Assembly: GCA_038030265.1 (NCBI GenBank)
Contig: CM075937.1
Location: 28,066,198 to 28,130,197, forward strand
Reading direction: 5' to 3'
Source of the DNA: Corythucha ciliata
Lineage: Eukaryota > Arthropoda > Insecta > Hemiptera > Tingidae
Length of the DNA stretch: 64,000 bases
Shown here: in pieces, positions 1 through 10,597 of the stretch
Layout: the number at the start of each line of letters is the position of its first letter
How positions within the stretch are numbered: the first letter of the stretch is position 1
The notes under the pieces: model-generated
The model's database searches: none
What the model saw: only the letters and a program-made list of their open reading frames with translations
What the model was told of the DNA's origin: nothing
Translations under genes and position numbers: made by a program

Positions 1-83
1 CTTGTTTTGTTGAACCAAGGCTAGCTGATATGATTAAGGTTTTATCGTTGGATAAAACTAAAAAAACTATGACTCTGTGAATA

Positions 84-215
84 GAAAATTTTGTGCTCTT
101 TCCAATGGGCTCATCAATTTTGCTATTGCAACAATTATTGCGTGTGCTACAAGCTGTTTCTGAAAAAAAAGAAAATGGCGGATATCTCGGAAACAAAGCG
201 GATTTTCTCCAACTT
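84..215. repeat. Fragment of a TA-flanked foldback element
   Basis: This stretch shares its core (a run reading TTGTGCTCTTTCCAATGGGC and a GGCGGATATCTCGGAAACAAAG motif region) with the foldback element at 27392-28006. It lies just beyond the C-terminal codons of the piggyBac remnant, so it probably inserted near the end of that gene. No intact terminus is visible. The equivalent in copy B is about 30013-30145. Confidence 0.6.
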
Positions 216-221
216 GCACGA

Positions 222-2434
222 TTACAAGCACTGGTAACATTTGTGAGAGCTATGTTCATTACTGTAAGCTCTGCTACACGTTGTACACGCCGACTTCGTT
301 TTTGTATCTTTTCCTCTGTCACAGAAAGCGCATCGAGTTTGTTTTTCCAAGTATCCGGAATGCTCCTCAGATGGGGGTGGATGGTTTTAATTGGAATTCA
401 CTCCCAAGACGTTGTGTATTACCTCCCTAAGAGGTCGAGAAATGTTTTGCAAATAATGCCTACTTTGCACGTAGGGTTTCGCTAGCTCGAAACCTAATTC
501 AAAGAGGAAGTCCTTCCTAGGTATCTTTGTCTCCCACTTCACCATGCTGTGCAGAATAGCAGCATTAACTCCAGCCTGATCGAGCATCCCCATGAAAAAA
601 CGAAGAGGCCATCTTCGAGTTTTTCGGGCAGTGGTGTATGTATGGCATAGCTGATGAAACGAGTCAGTCCCTCTTTTGGTTTGATTGTATTTCATTATGA
701 TCGCCGGCTTGCCAGTAATAGGATCAATTGCGTCATCATGATGTAGAGTGGAGAGCAACAACACAACTTTGTTCTTCTTCGGGGTGAACGAGACTAGAGT
801 CTTGTTGTGATCGAATGCAAATCTTGATGACCCCTCTTCATGCCCCTTAGCCACAAATGCTTCCGGTACTTCCACTTTGTTCTTCCGAAGCGTACCGATC
901 ATAGTGAGACCCTTCTTCAACATTTCATCAAAAAGAGGCACTGACGAGAACCAGTTATCAACGGTGACATAGAGGTTGGTCTTCTGAATTGGTTCAGTGA
1001 TTTTCTTCACGTTATAAGATGGGACTGACTAGTTCGGAGGTAAGGACACCTTTGCCACATATGGTATGGCGTTTACCATATAGTACGTATATGCGTCATT
1101 CATCATAATCACTTTCAGACCATGCTTGTCTGGTTTTGATAAAAAATAAACCTGGAAAGACGCTTTACCCCTGAATCCCAGAAGTTGTTCATCGACGCTT
1201 ACGAATGGGGAACTTGCATGAATCTCAGATTGGGTAGAAAAGCATACCGGTGATTTGACCCGTGAACTGAAGGATAACAACGGAAGTTGCAACCCGATTG
1301 GTGCGTTTTAAGATTTTTAAAAAAGGTTCAAAGTTCTTCAGAAGAGGATGGATGGTGCGAGGGGAAATGACGTAAATACTTACTTGTGAAGCATTTGAGG
1401 GAACTCTAAAATTGTTTTTTTTACAAATAACATGAAAAATATCCCCCCATTAAACTCGTCTAACCCCTTCTTCCCCGCATCATCCATTTCAATAAGTAAG
1501 TTTTTACGTAATCGAACCCCCACTCAAAATTTTTAAAAATTCCCTAAAAAAGCATCCTTGACTGATTTCAAAGTTTAATATGAGCAATAGACTTGTGGAA
1601 GAGCCCTCTTTAAGCAACACCAACTTTTGAAAAATGTGCAAGTTCCCCATTCAAAAGGGGTGTAGAATCTTCCACAGTTGTCAATGAAATAATCCCAAAG
1701 TTCACGGATAGGGGCCAAAGGATCGGTTTTTCGTCTTTCAGTCCTGGAACTTTTGTCGTCGAAACGGATGGTAAACGAAAAGAAATGAAACCTGTGCTCC
1801 GACATGGTGGCCTTGAAAATGGGCAATCCTCTCTGGGATGACCACAACTCGACGACAGTGAGATGGGAAGACTTATTAACCCCTGCAAAATGTAAAGGAG
1901 CCCGATAAAAGCTTTAATTTCCAACTGGTCAGTTAGTCCGTGGTACGACTGAAGCAAGCCACAGGAATTGCGCCTTCGCTCGATCTCTTCGTTCGTGTGT
2001 TTTACTATAAGATCGATGGCAGTTGAATCGAAGAGTAGTTGAAATGCTTGGAGCGGAATACGGATATTCTTAGCTTCTCCTTGTGGGCCAGGCCGTCCAG
2101 AAACGATATTTCTCAATTTCAATCGTCCTTTGTTAGAAGGTACATCTTTTTGCCACACGTATCCTTTTCTTCCTTTTATTACGGCAGCTTTTCTTGACTT
2201 CCTTGGTGGTTCTGCTAGGTCGGGCTCCTCGTCCTCGTTCACCTCATTTTCTTCAACTGACTCTGAAGGGATCGGGACTTGATCGACCTCTTCTTCTGAA
2301 TCCGACGGATCTTGAACTTCCACTTCCTCATCTTCTGAGTCACTGGGCTCACCTCCAACAGATTCCTCTTGTTCTAATTCTGTCAAGAAGTCGCGTATTT
2401 CTTCCGGTCTCCAGAATTTCTTTGAACTCGCCAT
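222..2434 (-). pseudogene. piggyBac-like transposase, decayed (copy A)
   Basis: This is a piggyBac-family (DDE_Tnp_1_7) transposase remnant. It would cut and paste its own element at TTAA sites. The start ATG is at 2434, followed by an acidic N-terminus. The catalytic-core motifs VDEQLLGFRG (about 1180) and VDNWFSS (about 960) and the segment RGTDSFHQ (about 650) are readable. A C-terminal Cys-rich zinc-binding segment with CAFC, CTTC and CYQC pairs runs from about 320 to 222. The gene is dead: a one-base frameshift near 1880, a 448-bp MITE in the middle, and in-frame stops at 1029-1031 and 387-389. A TTAACCC end (reverse complement near 2728-2734) marks one transposon terminus; the other end is not visible. 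Confidence 0.9.
1204..1651. mobile_element. MITE with GGGGAACTTGCA inverted ends, inside piggyBac A
   Basis: A 448-bp non-coding insertion interrupts the piggyBac frame. Its ends are 15-base inverted repeats containing GGGGAACTTGCA. Copies lie at 31135-31582 (duplication copy B) and, in the opposite orientation, at 13086-13532. The flanking piggyBac reading resumes directly on both sides, with GAA before and TTC after the terminal TGGGG on the gene strand. A target-site duplication is not evident, so the superfamily is unresolved. Confidence 0.85.
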
Positions 2435-2734
2435 ATTAATTAACAACACGACCGAACGGCGCGGCGGGAGACACAAATCACAAACGGAGCCAATAAAACA
2501 CACGTTCACGTTCACGTTCGTGGGGTGTTGGACACCCCAAGTAAACTTTATGTCCACTCCCATGATGGAGTGTACATCATGGCACTCTGTAAGTGACATG
2601 ATCTTACAGAGCAGATCCACGCGTACATTTACGAGAAGGGATGAGCCACTGGAAACCCCAGAAATGTGATATGTAACGGAAAGAAAAGCGTTTGGGGTGT
2701 TCCTCACCCCACGGTGCCATTCCAGGGTTAAATA

Positions 2735-3714
2735 GCAGCTGCTCGTCAGTGAATCCATCGAAGACTAAAAGTAGCTGGCTCTTTGGAAAGAGCACAAAAT
2801 TTCCTTCAAAATGACGCCATATTCGTTCCGAACAATAGCCTACGACAGGCATAGGAGTTGTAGATTTGGAAGGGAATCCAGTTTTTATTGTTTTCGCCAT
2901 ATTTTCCAACGCGATTTTCCCAATTTTCTCAAATGGAAAAGCATTTTTGTAATTGCAGGTAAAACTGCTCCATTTTGTGAGCTTTCGAATGGTGTGCACC
3001 GTTTTATGGTTTCTACCTTTCCTTGCAGAGATACAAGCGTTTTGATGTGTTTTAATCATGGCCTTCTAGTCTAAGGACTAAGAGCGATGGCAGGCGTAAA
3101 AATAAGATCTGCTAATTTAGGGATGGATCTATCTTAAATCGTATGAATATGGGCTTCCAGTGAAGCTATTTCGAGCCTCCGTGTGAGTGAGGAGAGGGAA
3201 GAATCCATCTTGAATTTTCAGCTAGATTTGGTGAATACGTGGGGATGACTACAAAAATCACAAGCTATTAGCGTTTGAAATGAATAATGGGGTAATTTGC
3301 ACCCCTTTCTTTGGGTGAAATGCTCATTTCAGGGGAGAACGTCCCACTGATGAATGATAAAAAAAATGAGTCACACAACGAACTCCTGACGGCCTGTGAG
3401 ACCTAGGTACTACCGGGCCCCTTCGTTCAATGGCTCATCCAGATTCGATTCAATCTTCGTTAAGTGTTGCTAGACATGGTTGGAATCTCCATAACGCTGT
3501 TCAATTGAGCTGGGAAAAACCATAGCCAATGGATAGTGTGTCCATAACAGCTGCAGTGTTTGTTGGGCGTGAAATTTGATTGGTCACATTTCTTTTCAAT
3601 CCACACATTGAGCACTCCAAGAGAAAAGTGGAATGATATCCATTGCGAGTTCCTTTCACAATTCTCATGTCAGCCAAGGTACATTCAAAAGGGGCATGTT
3701 GTGCGTATAAGTGT
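2735..3714. other. Non-coding repeat debris, no gene seen
   Basis: After the piggyBac terminus there is a fragment related to the TA-flanked foldback families (the segment at about 2783 reads CTTTGGAAAGAGCACAAAAT). It is followed by AT-rich sequence in which I see no supported gene. Short open frames occur on both strands but have no recognisable motifs. The copy B equivalent is about 32615-33595. Confidence 0.6.
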
Positions 3715-4010
3715 AAAGAAAAACATTTGGTAAAATTAGACCTCATTTGCGATCGAAAACACCCCATAAACCATGGTCCGGAAATCAAGTCACTTCGAGA
3801 TCTGATTTTTCTAGCATCTTTTTAGGATAACATCGTAACTCGCTTCCCAGCTGACTTTCTCAGTCAACCACACTTGTTCATACTAAAGCTGCGCCTATCG
3901 ACTTCCCATGGATCGGAAAAACTTGTCATAGTGTCCTTTTCAAAATTATTCATGAGCGTTTGTTTCATTAATTGGCGATTTTTCGGCAGAAATGACAATC
4001 TTTTAGAGAA
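3715..4010. repeat. Interspersed repeat shared with 8660-9110
   Basis: This segment aligns with 8660-9110: both contain CCATGGTCC followed by a GAGATNTGATTTTTCTA-like stretch, then CCCATGG.TCGGAAAAACTT, then ATTTTTCGGCAGAAATGAC. It is a dispersed non-coding repeat in which the two copies have diverged. No termini are clear. Copies also exist in duplication block B. Confidence 0.6.
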
Positions 4011-4637
4011 AAGAGCTTTTTTTTTAATTCAATAGCGATGGTTTATACCTGCAAAATTGGTTTTGATTTTCAGACGATGGTTTGTTTGGGTGTTTTCGAT
4101 TGCAAATGAGGTATAATTTTACCCATTTTTGTCTTTACACTTATAATGTCTTTACAATTATAATGTTTGCTAAATTAATGAGTTCATCCTTCTTTTTCTT
4201 AATGATTACTCACTATCTTTTTAAACCATGTATTTGCTATAGTGGTATTCAAATAATGATAAATCCAGATATGTTCAATTAAGCTTGGAGGGCAAGGTCT
4301 TTGGGGTGACCAACCACAGGAAAATCGGTATACACTCACCAGGGGTAAATTGCAGTCGGGGCTCGTGAACCGTGTCGCGAATCACGAATCTGAGCTCAGA
4401 TGTTCAGTCCTTCGTCACGGTCGAAATCGCGAATACAGAGGTTCTTAAATCGCGAATACAGAATCTTTCCAGCGGTACAGATCACTTTAAATTTACCAAA
4501 ATCTTTACAGTTCAGAAAAGGGCGTCTGACTTGTACAACGCCAGCGAACAGAAAAAGGAGCGTTTCTTTTTCCTCCCACATCCCGCACATACACCGGTTC
4601 TCACGCACGCGCGTGGGGCTTTAGAGCCAAAATTATA

Positions 4638-5905
4638 CAGGGTGTTCATGAATTAGCTGGGCAGAAGATAACCAGTTATGGGGCACATCATTTGCCATCG
4701 AAATTACTATTTGGAGTTTTTGGAAATTCCACCTTGTTTCCGAGATATCACACATTTTATGATTTTTTCACGAATTCCCTTTTTTCCCGCTTAAATGCTT
4801 GCTATACGCTCATAAAATGGTATTAGCCCAAAACTAATCAGCTCACTGGAAAAAGCACAAAATTTCCTTTAAGATGTGTCCACTTTCGGGTGAAAATTAC
4901 CTTCGTACCACACGTGAGAGCAGTCGATTTACCAAAGAAACTGGTGACTCACATTTCCATTCATTTTTCCGACGCGATTTTCACCTCTTCGCCACAGGGA
5001 AGAAAAAATTGTGATGTGTAAAAGTTTACACTTACAGCATTTTTCCGTTGAAATATATGTAAAAAACTTGAAAAATCCCAGTCAGAAAACGTGGAATTCA
5101 AGCATTTTTTCAGTGCCATTATAACCGAAGGAACTATTGTTTTCTTATTTTATTTATTTTTTTGCCTTGATTATTGATCTTTTATCTTCTTAATTAATAA
5201 TTTCAGCTCGATTTTTGAACTCATCCTCCCCCTAGAATAATTACGTAGGCACTCATATGAGTGGTGGTGGGGTTCTCTTTCGGAGGGGAGAGGAACTTAA
5301 ATTATTGACTAAGAAGATGAAAGATGAATAATCGAGTCACAAATAAAATAAAAGAAGAAAAAAATGTCTCTTTGTGTAATAAAATATTGTCGAAGAAATG
5401 CATGAATTTCACGTTTTCTGGGTGGATTTTTCAAGTTTATTTCTCATATCTCAACGGAAAAATACAGAAACTATGAACCTTTGTATATCATTGGAAAGCT
5501 TACAAAATACGGAAGTTTTTCCACTGATTTCAAATTTTTTCTTCCCAATGGCGAAGAGGTGAAAATCGCGTCGGAAAAATGTATGGAAGTGTGAGTCACC
5601 AGTTTCTTTTGTAAGTCAGCTGCTCTCACGAATGGTACTAACATAATTTTCACCCGAAAGGGGACACATTTTATAGGAAGTTTTGTGCTTTTTCCAATGA
5701 GCTGATTGGTTTTGGGCTAATACCATTTTATGAGCGTATGGCAAGCATTTAAGTGGGAAAAAAGGAATTCGTGAAAAAATCATAAAATGTGTGATATCTC
5801 GGAAACAAGGGCGGAATTTCCAAAAACTCCAAATAGTAATTTCGATGGCAAATGATGTGCCCCATAACTGGTTTTCTTCTGTCCAGGTAATTCATGAACA
5901 CCCAG
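4638..5905. mobile_element. Long foldback element, CAGGGTG ends, TA duplication (A)
   Basis: The two halves are inverted copies of each other over roughly 600 bp each. The ends begin CAGGGTGTTCATGAATTA on the left and its near-perfect complement on the right (one mismatch, CCCAG for CCCTG). TA lies outside both ends. The second BEL LTR at 7215-7232 preserves the unoccupied site, and comparison gives exactly one duplicated TA. TA duplication fits the Tc1/mariner (IS630) superfamily. I see no transposase, so it is non-autonomous. The copy B equivalent is 34541-35804. Confidence 0.9.
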
Positions 5906-6324
5906 TATAAACTTGATTACAGACTGGCCTAGCGGCGAGTACCAGCGACACAACAAACCCAAGAGCCTTCAAAGGCCCAAACATTCCCTCCACCAGAACG
6001 GTTCCCGTTCTCACAGACGGAGAGGGCCACAGGATATAGCAAGGAACTCAGGATCACAGAAAAGCATGAAGGCCGGGGACGCTGACCACAAACTCGCGAC
6101 GTGTCATACAGTAAAACAAGATATTCACAGATTACAGAATGAAAGGCATCCTGACAGTCAACAGAAATAACAGACAACTTCACTAATCAACTAAAATAAA
6201 TCCTGAATCAGGGTCTTAAAAGTCAAGAATTAAAATTAGGGATAAAAAACAAATGAAATCCCAGAGGCTACGCCGAGGTCAATCTATATACAAATATATA
6301 CAGTAGGGAATTCGAGCAGAATCC

Positions 6325-7070
6325 CTAATCCAGAGCTTCGGGGAAGGGGTACAGTCGCACAAGAGGGCGAGTATACGTACCCTTTGCCGTTCGAATGGTC
6401 GCAACGCGCGCCACCGAGTCCTTACCAGGGTGTAGCCCCACAATTCTGGCGACAGGCCAGCGTTGAGGAGGCGAGTCCTCCTCACGTAGCAACACTAAGT
6501 CGCCCACGACAGGAGCGCCGGAAGGGACAGTCCATTTACCCCTCCTCTAGAGCGTGGTCAAATACTCCCTAGGCCCTAGACCAACGACCCCAAAACTGCT
6601 CTCGTTGAGCTTGAACAGCCACCCAGCGATCGCGATGATTGCATTTGTCGCCCATGTGACTCCGCTCAGGCGGAGAAAGGAGGGGCCCCCCCCCCACCAG
6701 AAAGTGCCCCGGCGTCAAAAATCCAGGCAAGTCGGATCAGCCGACAGAGGAGCCAGAGGTCTCGGGTTGAGGGCAGCCTCAACTGATGACAACAGCGTGG
6801 TCCACTCTTCAAAAGTCGGGGGAGTGGACTCCAGGGTGCGCAGCAGGTGCTTCTTCATGGACTTTACAGCTGCCTCAAACAGGCGACGCAATATGAGGCG
6901 ACGCAGGGGGGGGGGGTTGAAATTTCATTTGACCGCCTGGACGGCACAAAACTCGGACACCCCCTTACCGACCTTCTTTAGCCAGTCAGCCCCGGCATTG
7001 AGCGACTTTGACGCCGCCTGAAAGTTTGTACCGCAGTCCGAGTACATATTACCGGGCAAACCACGCTTTC
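6325..7070 (-). pseudogene. BEL/Pao pol: integrase C-terminal part and DUF5641
   Basis: Minus-strand translation gives the integrase core (YSDCGTNFQAA at about 7045), then FNPPPP..PH, then EAAVKSMKKHLLRTLES, then LNSRPLAPL and LTPGHFLVGG. The DUF5641 tail GDLVLLREEDSPPQRWPVAR follows at 6505-6440 and the frame ends at 6325. These are the expected landmarks, in order, of the last part of a BEL/Pao polyprotein, which inserts retrotransposon cDNA. Frameshifts at the poly-C runs (near 6680 and 6910) break the frame, and everything upstream of the integrase is absent, so it cannot be functional. Confidence 0.88.
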
Positions 7071-7301
7071 ACTTTAAATTTACCAAAATCTTTACAGTTC
7101 AGAAAAGGGCGTCCGACTTGTACAACGCTAGCGAACAGAAGAAGGAGCGTTTCTTTTTCCTCTCACATCCCGCACATACACCGGTTCTCACGCACGCGCG
7201 TAGGGGCTTCAGAGCCAAAATTATATAAACTTAAATACATACCGGCCAAGCGGCGAGCACCAGTGACACAACAAACCCAAGAGCCTTCAAAGGCCCGAAC
7301 A

Positions 7302-7555
7302 CCATGTTTCTTTATTTTATTTCATTGTTAGCTTGCGTCTGATTAAATATATTTTTGATAAAACTATGAAACTGACACATTTTGGCATCAAAATCAATTT
7401 TTTTCCGCTGAGCTGGCTGGAAATTCGAGTGGGATAAAAGCAAAAAAAATGCCTTTTGAGCTGTAGGAACTGCTATTCTTGTATTTTATCAGTTACATAC
7501 AAGATTTTTCTGAGGCTCAACGCAGATAAAAACCAATGAAATCCCACGTGTTGCT
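7302..7555. other. Non-coding spacer, insertion site in copy B
   Basis: AT-rich sequence with no gene seen. At about 7441-7450 it reads C followed by A8 and TGCC. At the same point copy B carries a 1.7-kb insertion (37333-39071), so this is the empty site. Confidence 0.6.
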
Positions 7556-8015
7556 TCTCAATTTCAGTGAAATTTTACAAGTTAGTTTCCTGTATCAATT
7601 CCGGTGAAATGGTAATTTTTTCGACTCTATTCAACCGAAATTTCGAGTTTTGTGTCTCAATTTCACTAAAATTGCAAGTGTCAGGTAATAATTGTTATAA
7701 TGAAATCGCAAGAAGGTGGTCTCAACTTGAGCGAAGCTGCTGTTTTATCAGTCTTAGGTTCAGCGAAGTTGCTATTCTTGTTTCAAACCCAGCAAATGTG
7801 CAAGTTTATTGCACCAAATTCTGCGAAATTGCAAGTTTTTCAGTTTAAAATTAAGGGAACTTTCAAGTTTCCGGTCTCTGTTCAAGTGAAATAGAAACTT
7901 TTCGGTCTGAATTTCTGAGAAATTGAAAGTATCGATTCAGACTAGCGAAGTTTGGGTCTCGATTTCGGTGAAATTAACAGTTGTCCGTCTCAATTTCAAT
8001 GAAATTGCTTTGAGG
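7556..8015. repeat. Degenerate tandem array of AATTTC..GAAATT units
   Basis: About ten units of roughly 35-50 bases follow one another. Each contains a small palindrome-like core such as TCAATTTCAGTGAAATT or TCTGCGAAATTGCAAGT, and many are followed by AAGTTT or a TTTC run. The units are badly diverged, which argues for an old minisatellite. Open frames through the array have no other support. The copy B array is about 39188-39648. Confidence 0.6.
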
Positions 8016-8270
8016 TTGAGGAAAATTCGAGGAACGACTTGGCATACGGGGTGTCACATCAATCAAATCATGTGTTTTTCTAGTAAAGAAACGGACCTCT
8101 TTTCACACGACTTGGCGTGAAAGTCGTAGTTTTCTGCGCACAATTTTTCAAACATATTCTTCGGTCCATAAATCACCAATTCACAGTCGAGAAATAATGA
8201 ATCGTAGTTTCAAGGGATAGTTTTGACCAATAGTCATTTTTACAGTCATCATCCAAAGCACTAACTGCGC

Positions 8271-8389
8271 TATAGTCTGTCCACTGTTTTTTGTTGATTT
8301 CTTTAAATATTTTTGATGGGAGTGAACAAATCGAACTATCGAAGTGAAGCAACGCGTGCGAGAGTCCATCACTAAATGGACAGACTATA
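8271..8389. mobile_element. Small MITE with TATAGTCTGTCCA inverted ends
   Basis: A 119-bp segment is bounded by the perfect 13-base inverted repeat TATAGTCTGTCCA / TGGACAGACTATA. If the outer TA is the target duplication, the terminus is TAGTCTGTCCA, which would suit a Tc1/mariner-type MITE. The copy B equivalent is 39910-40028. Confidence 0.75.
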
Positions 8390-8659
8390 GCTAATTCGAC
8401 GTACCCTGCCCAAATTTTGAATTTATCGGTAAAAACAGTCCAATTGTCGAATAGCTCGCTAGTCGCTTGCTGTCGACTCCTTATCGACCGTAGGAATTAC
8501 CAGGTTTGTATGACCAAGGTTACTATTCAACAGAGGTTGTGCCGTAACTAATAGATCCCCCCTAAAACGCGTAGAGTATGCAAAAACAATACCTTTCTTT
8601 TCACACATGGTCAAATTATACCTACTCAGTCATACTGGGTGGAACAGGATAAGTGTGAC

Positions 8660-9110
8660 AAAAAAAAATGGGTGAAAGTAGGCCTCATTTGTGATCGAAA
8701 ACACCCTTTGTACCATGGTCCGAAAATCAAAACCCTACGAGATATGATTTTTCTAACGTTTATTATAACCCACGTCACTTTTCTTAACTAAATGGGAATA
8801 ACTCAGTTTCCAGCTGACATTTTTCATTTTTTGATGACAGATTCGGAAACAGCACATTTTTTCTGTCAGGATTAGCCATTTGCGATAAAATTCAACCATT
8901 TTCTGGGGGCTTGTGAGCTGCTCGAAGTTTTGCAAATCGAAGATTTCTAATTTTTCAAAAAAGTCAACCCCCGCTTTTCTACTCGAAATTTGAGTGCACC
9001 GACATCCCATGGGTCGGAAAAACTTCCCCAATGTGTCCTTTTTAAAATTACTCATGAATGTATTTTTAGTTAATCAGTGATTTTTCGGCAGAAATGACCA
9101 TTTCTTAGAA
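8660..9110. repeat. Interspersed repeat related to 3715-4010
   Basis: Longer relative of the repeat at 3715-4010, sharing at least four blocks in the same order. It begins near a GGGTGGAACAGGATAAGTGTGAC motif (8637) that resembles the end of the central element of the palindrome (58744 onward). This suggests membership of the CAGGGTG-ended superfamily. No coding capacity is recognised. Confidence 0.5.
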
Positions 9111-9267
9111 AAAAGAATGGTTTTTCTCTTCAAAATCGCTTGTTTCGACCTACAACATTTGAACGAGCTTTGTGATTTTTAGCATGATTGACGTCATTAA
9201 AGTATCATCCAAAGTTTTCCCTTGAACGGGACGGACTATGTACGCCTGTCGAGGTCCAAAAAATGTC

Positions 9268-9466
9268 GCTCCCGCAGCTAGCTGTCGGATAGAGTGCATT
9301 TCTCTACTGCGAATTTCGAAGTTTTCAGTTAATTTGCAATTATTTAGCCGGAAATTGGTATCAACAACTAGAGTCATTAAGTGCACTAATTTCGTCGAAT
9401 AACAGCTACACACGCCGAAATTCGCAGTAGTGAAATTCACCCTTGCCGACAGCCAGCTGCCCGAGC
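9268..9466. repeat. Imperfect foldback repeat, CAGCTNGCTGTCGG arms
   Basis: The left arm (9268-9320, containing GCAGCTAGCTGTCGG and CTACTGCGAATTTCG) is repeated in inverse at 9413-9466. A third related arm with GGCAGCTGGCGGTCGGAAAG lies at 9678-9725 and also starts the copy B insertion at 37333. Non-coding. Confidence 0.6.
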
Positions 9467-9984
9467 TACAGTTTTTGAAATTCTGGTAGGAGTGCGCATT
9501 CCATTCGATTTCGAAGGACTACTTTGGATAAGGCTTCAATGAGTTTAGCACGTAATGAATCACAAAGCTCGTTCAAATTGAGTTGGTCAAAATAAGCGAT
9601 TTTTAAGAGAAAACCCATTCTTTTTTTCCAAGGAATGGCCGTTTTACCGAAAACTAGCTGGAGAACTAAAAAAATTTCGCTCCGGCAGCTGGCGGTCGGA
9701 AAGAGTGCATTTCATTGCGTATACGGACACCCTAAGCCGTCCCAGAAGTAATAATTTTGATACCATAATTTGTTTCATTAAGCCGAACTTCTTCCTCTAT
9801 TTTCACCACCCTCTCTTCAAAAATTTCGAAAAGTTTCGGTAGTTTTCCAAGGGCTTTGTTATATTAAATTTTTGTGCCGTATTTTATAATAATCGTGTGA
9901 ATTTAAGCGATTTTTTTGAAATTTCATTCCCCCCCCCCATCAAAGTTTTCGATAAATCTCAATGGAACCCAGGGCTTTGGTTAC

Positions 9985-10597
9985 CAGTGGCTGCGGAAGC
10001 CATTCTGCATTGGGGGAGCAGGATTCTGAAATCCCCCCCCCCCAACCTACCACAACCAAAATTTTGTATATATGTACAATTATGTTTAGATTACGAATGG
10101 TGCATTGCTAAAGGCCCGTACACAAGCTCTATGTTTGCTTTGTGTGCAACCACATAAATTTACTCCCTCGAAAAATGAAGGATTTTGATAGGTCGCATAG
10201 ACACCACACAACGAAAACACCGGCTTGAGAAAATATGTAGCGGTGTTCGTGCCTTCTAAAGCATCATTCTATTCATCTATCACCCTCACTCCCGCTTTGC
10301 AGTTGTCGGGTCGGGTAGAACAACGGAGTCAGCAGTTTTTACGGGCTTCTGTCTTCGGCAATTTCTCACTCCCTCTGCACTGTTCAGCCTAGCCCTCGCG
10401 CTCTCTCTACCACTTCTCCGCAATGAAATCCGCCGGAAATAAGTGGAAACAAGTTTTCAATAATACAACTTTTATTGTTCAGTGCGAACGATAATTTTCG
10501 AATGTAAAACCAGAACCTGATCATGTCATTTAGTTGGCCCATTTGCCCCGCCCCACCATTTTTCTAATATACAATTTTTTCCCTCAGTATGATGATT
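9985..10597. mobile_element. hAT element, truncated by the duplication breakpoint
   Basis: The left terminus CAGTGGCTGCGGAAG follows TTGGTTAC, which in copy B (41625-42589) is duplicated at the other end as an 8-bp target site. Copy A lacks the right terminus: the sequence switches at 10597 to another transposon. Inside lies a relative (10109-10230) of the MITE at 48760-49042. No transposase is visible. Confidence 0.75.

Larger units (their letters stand above)
4334..7301 (-). mobile_element. BEL/Pao retrotransposon, internally deleted, with foldback insertion
   Basis: Read on the minus strand, a partial LTR (7301 down to about 7071, beginning TGTTCGGGCC) is joined directly to the integrase end of pol (7070-6325). 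Then come a purine-rich tract and a second LTR that begins TGTTTGGGCC at 5983. This second LTR is split by a foldback element (4638-5905) and continues to roughly 4334. The gag, protease, RT and RNase H parts are missing. LTR identity comes from the repeated segments 7071-7301 versus 5983-5906 plus 4637-4482. The outer LTR edge near 4334 is uncertain. Confidence 0.75.
1..10597. repeat. Segmental duplication copy A (pairs with 29931-42516)
   Basis: The block matches 29931-42516 in the same orientation and almost base for base, including piggyBac, BEL and hAT remnants. The match begins at the first base, so the true left edge lies outside the window. It stops at 10597, where copy A reads into a transposon half and copy B reads into G-rich hairpins. 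Differences are single substitutions, small homopolymer indels, one deletion of about 50 bp in copy B (near 32287) and two large insertions in copy B. Most identifiable insertions are shared, so they predate the duplication. Confidence 0.95.

Noticed and set aside
5913..6183. Plus and minus frames of about 85 codons
   Set aside because: They lie in the BEL LTR and the adjoining 3' non-coding part and have no motif.
7567..8120. Open frames through the degenerate array
   Set aside because: Frames follow the tandem repeat and shift between units; no protein similarity recognised.
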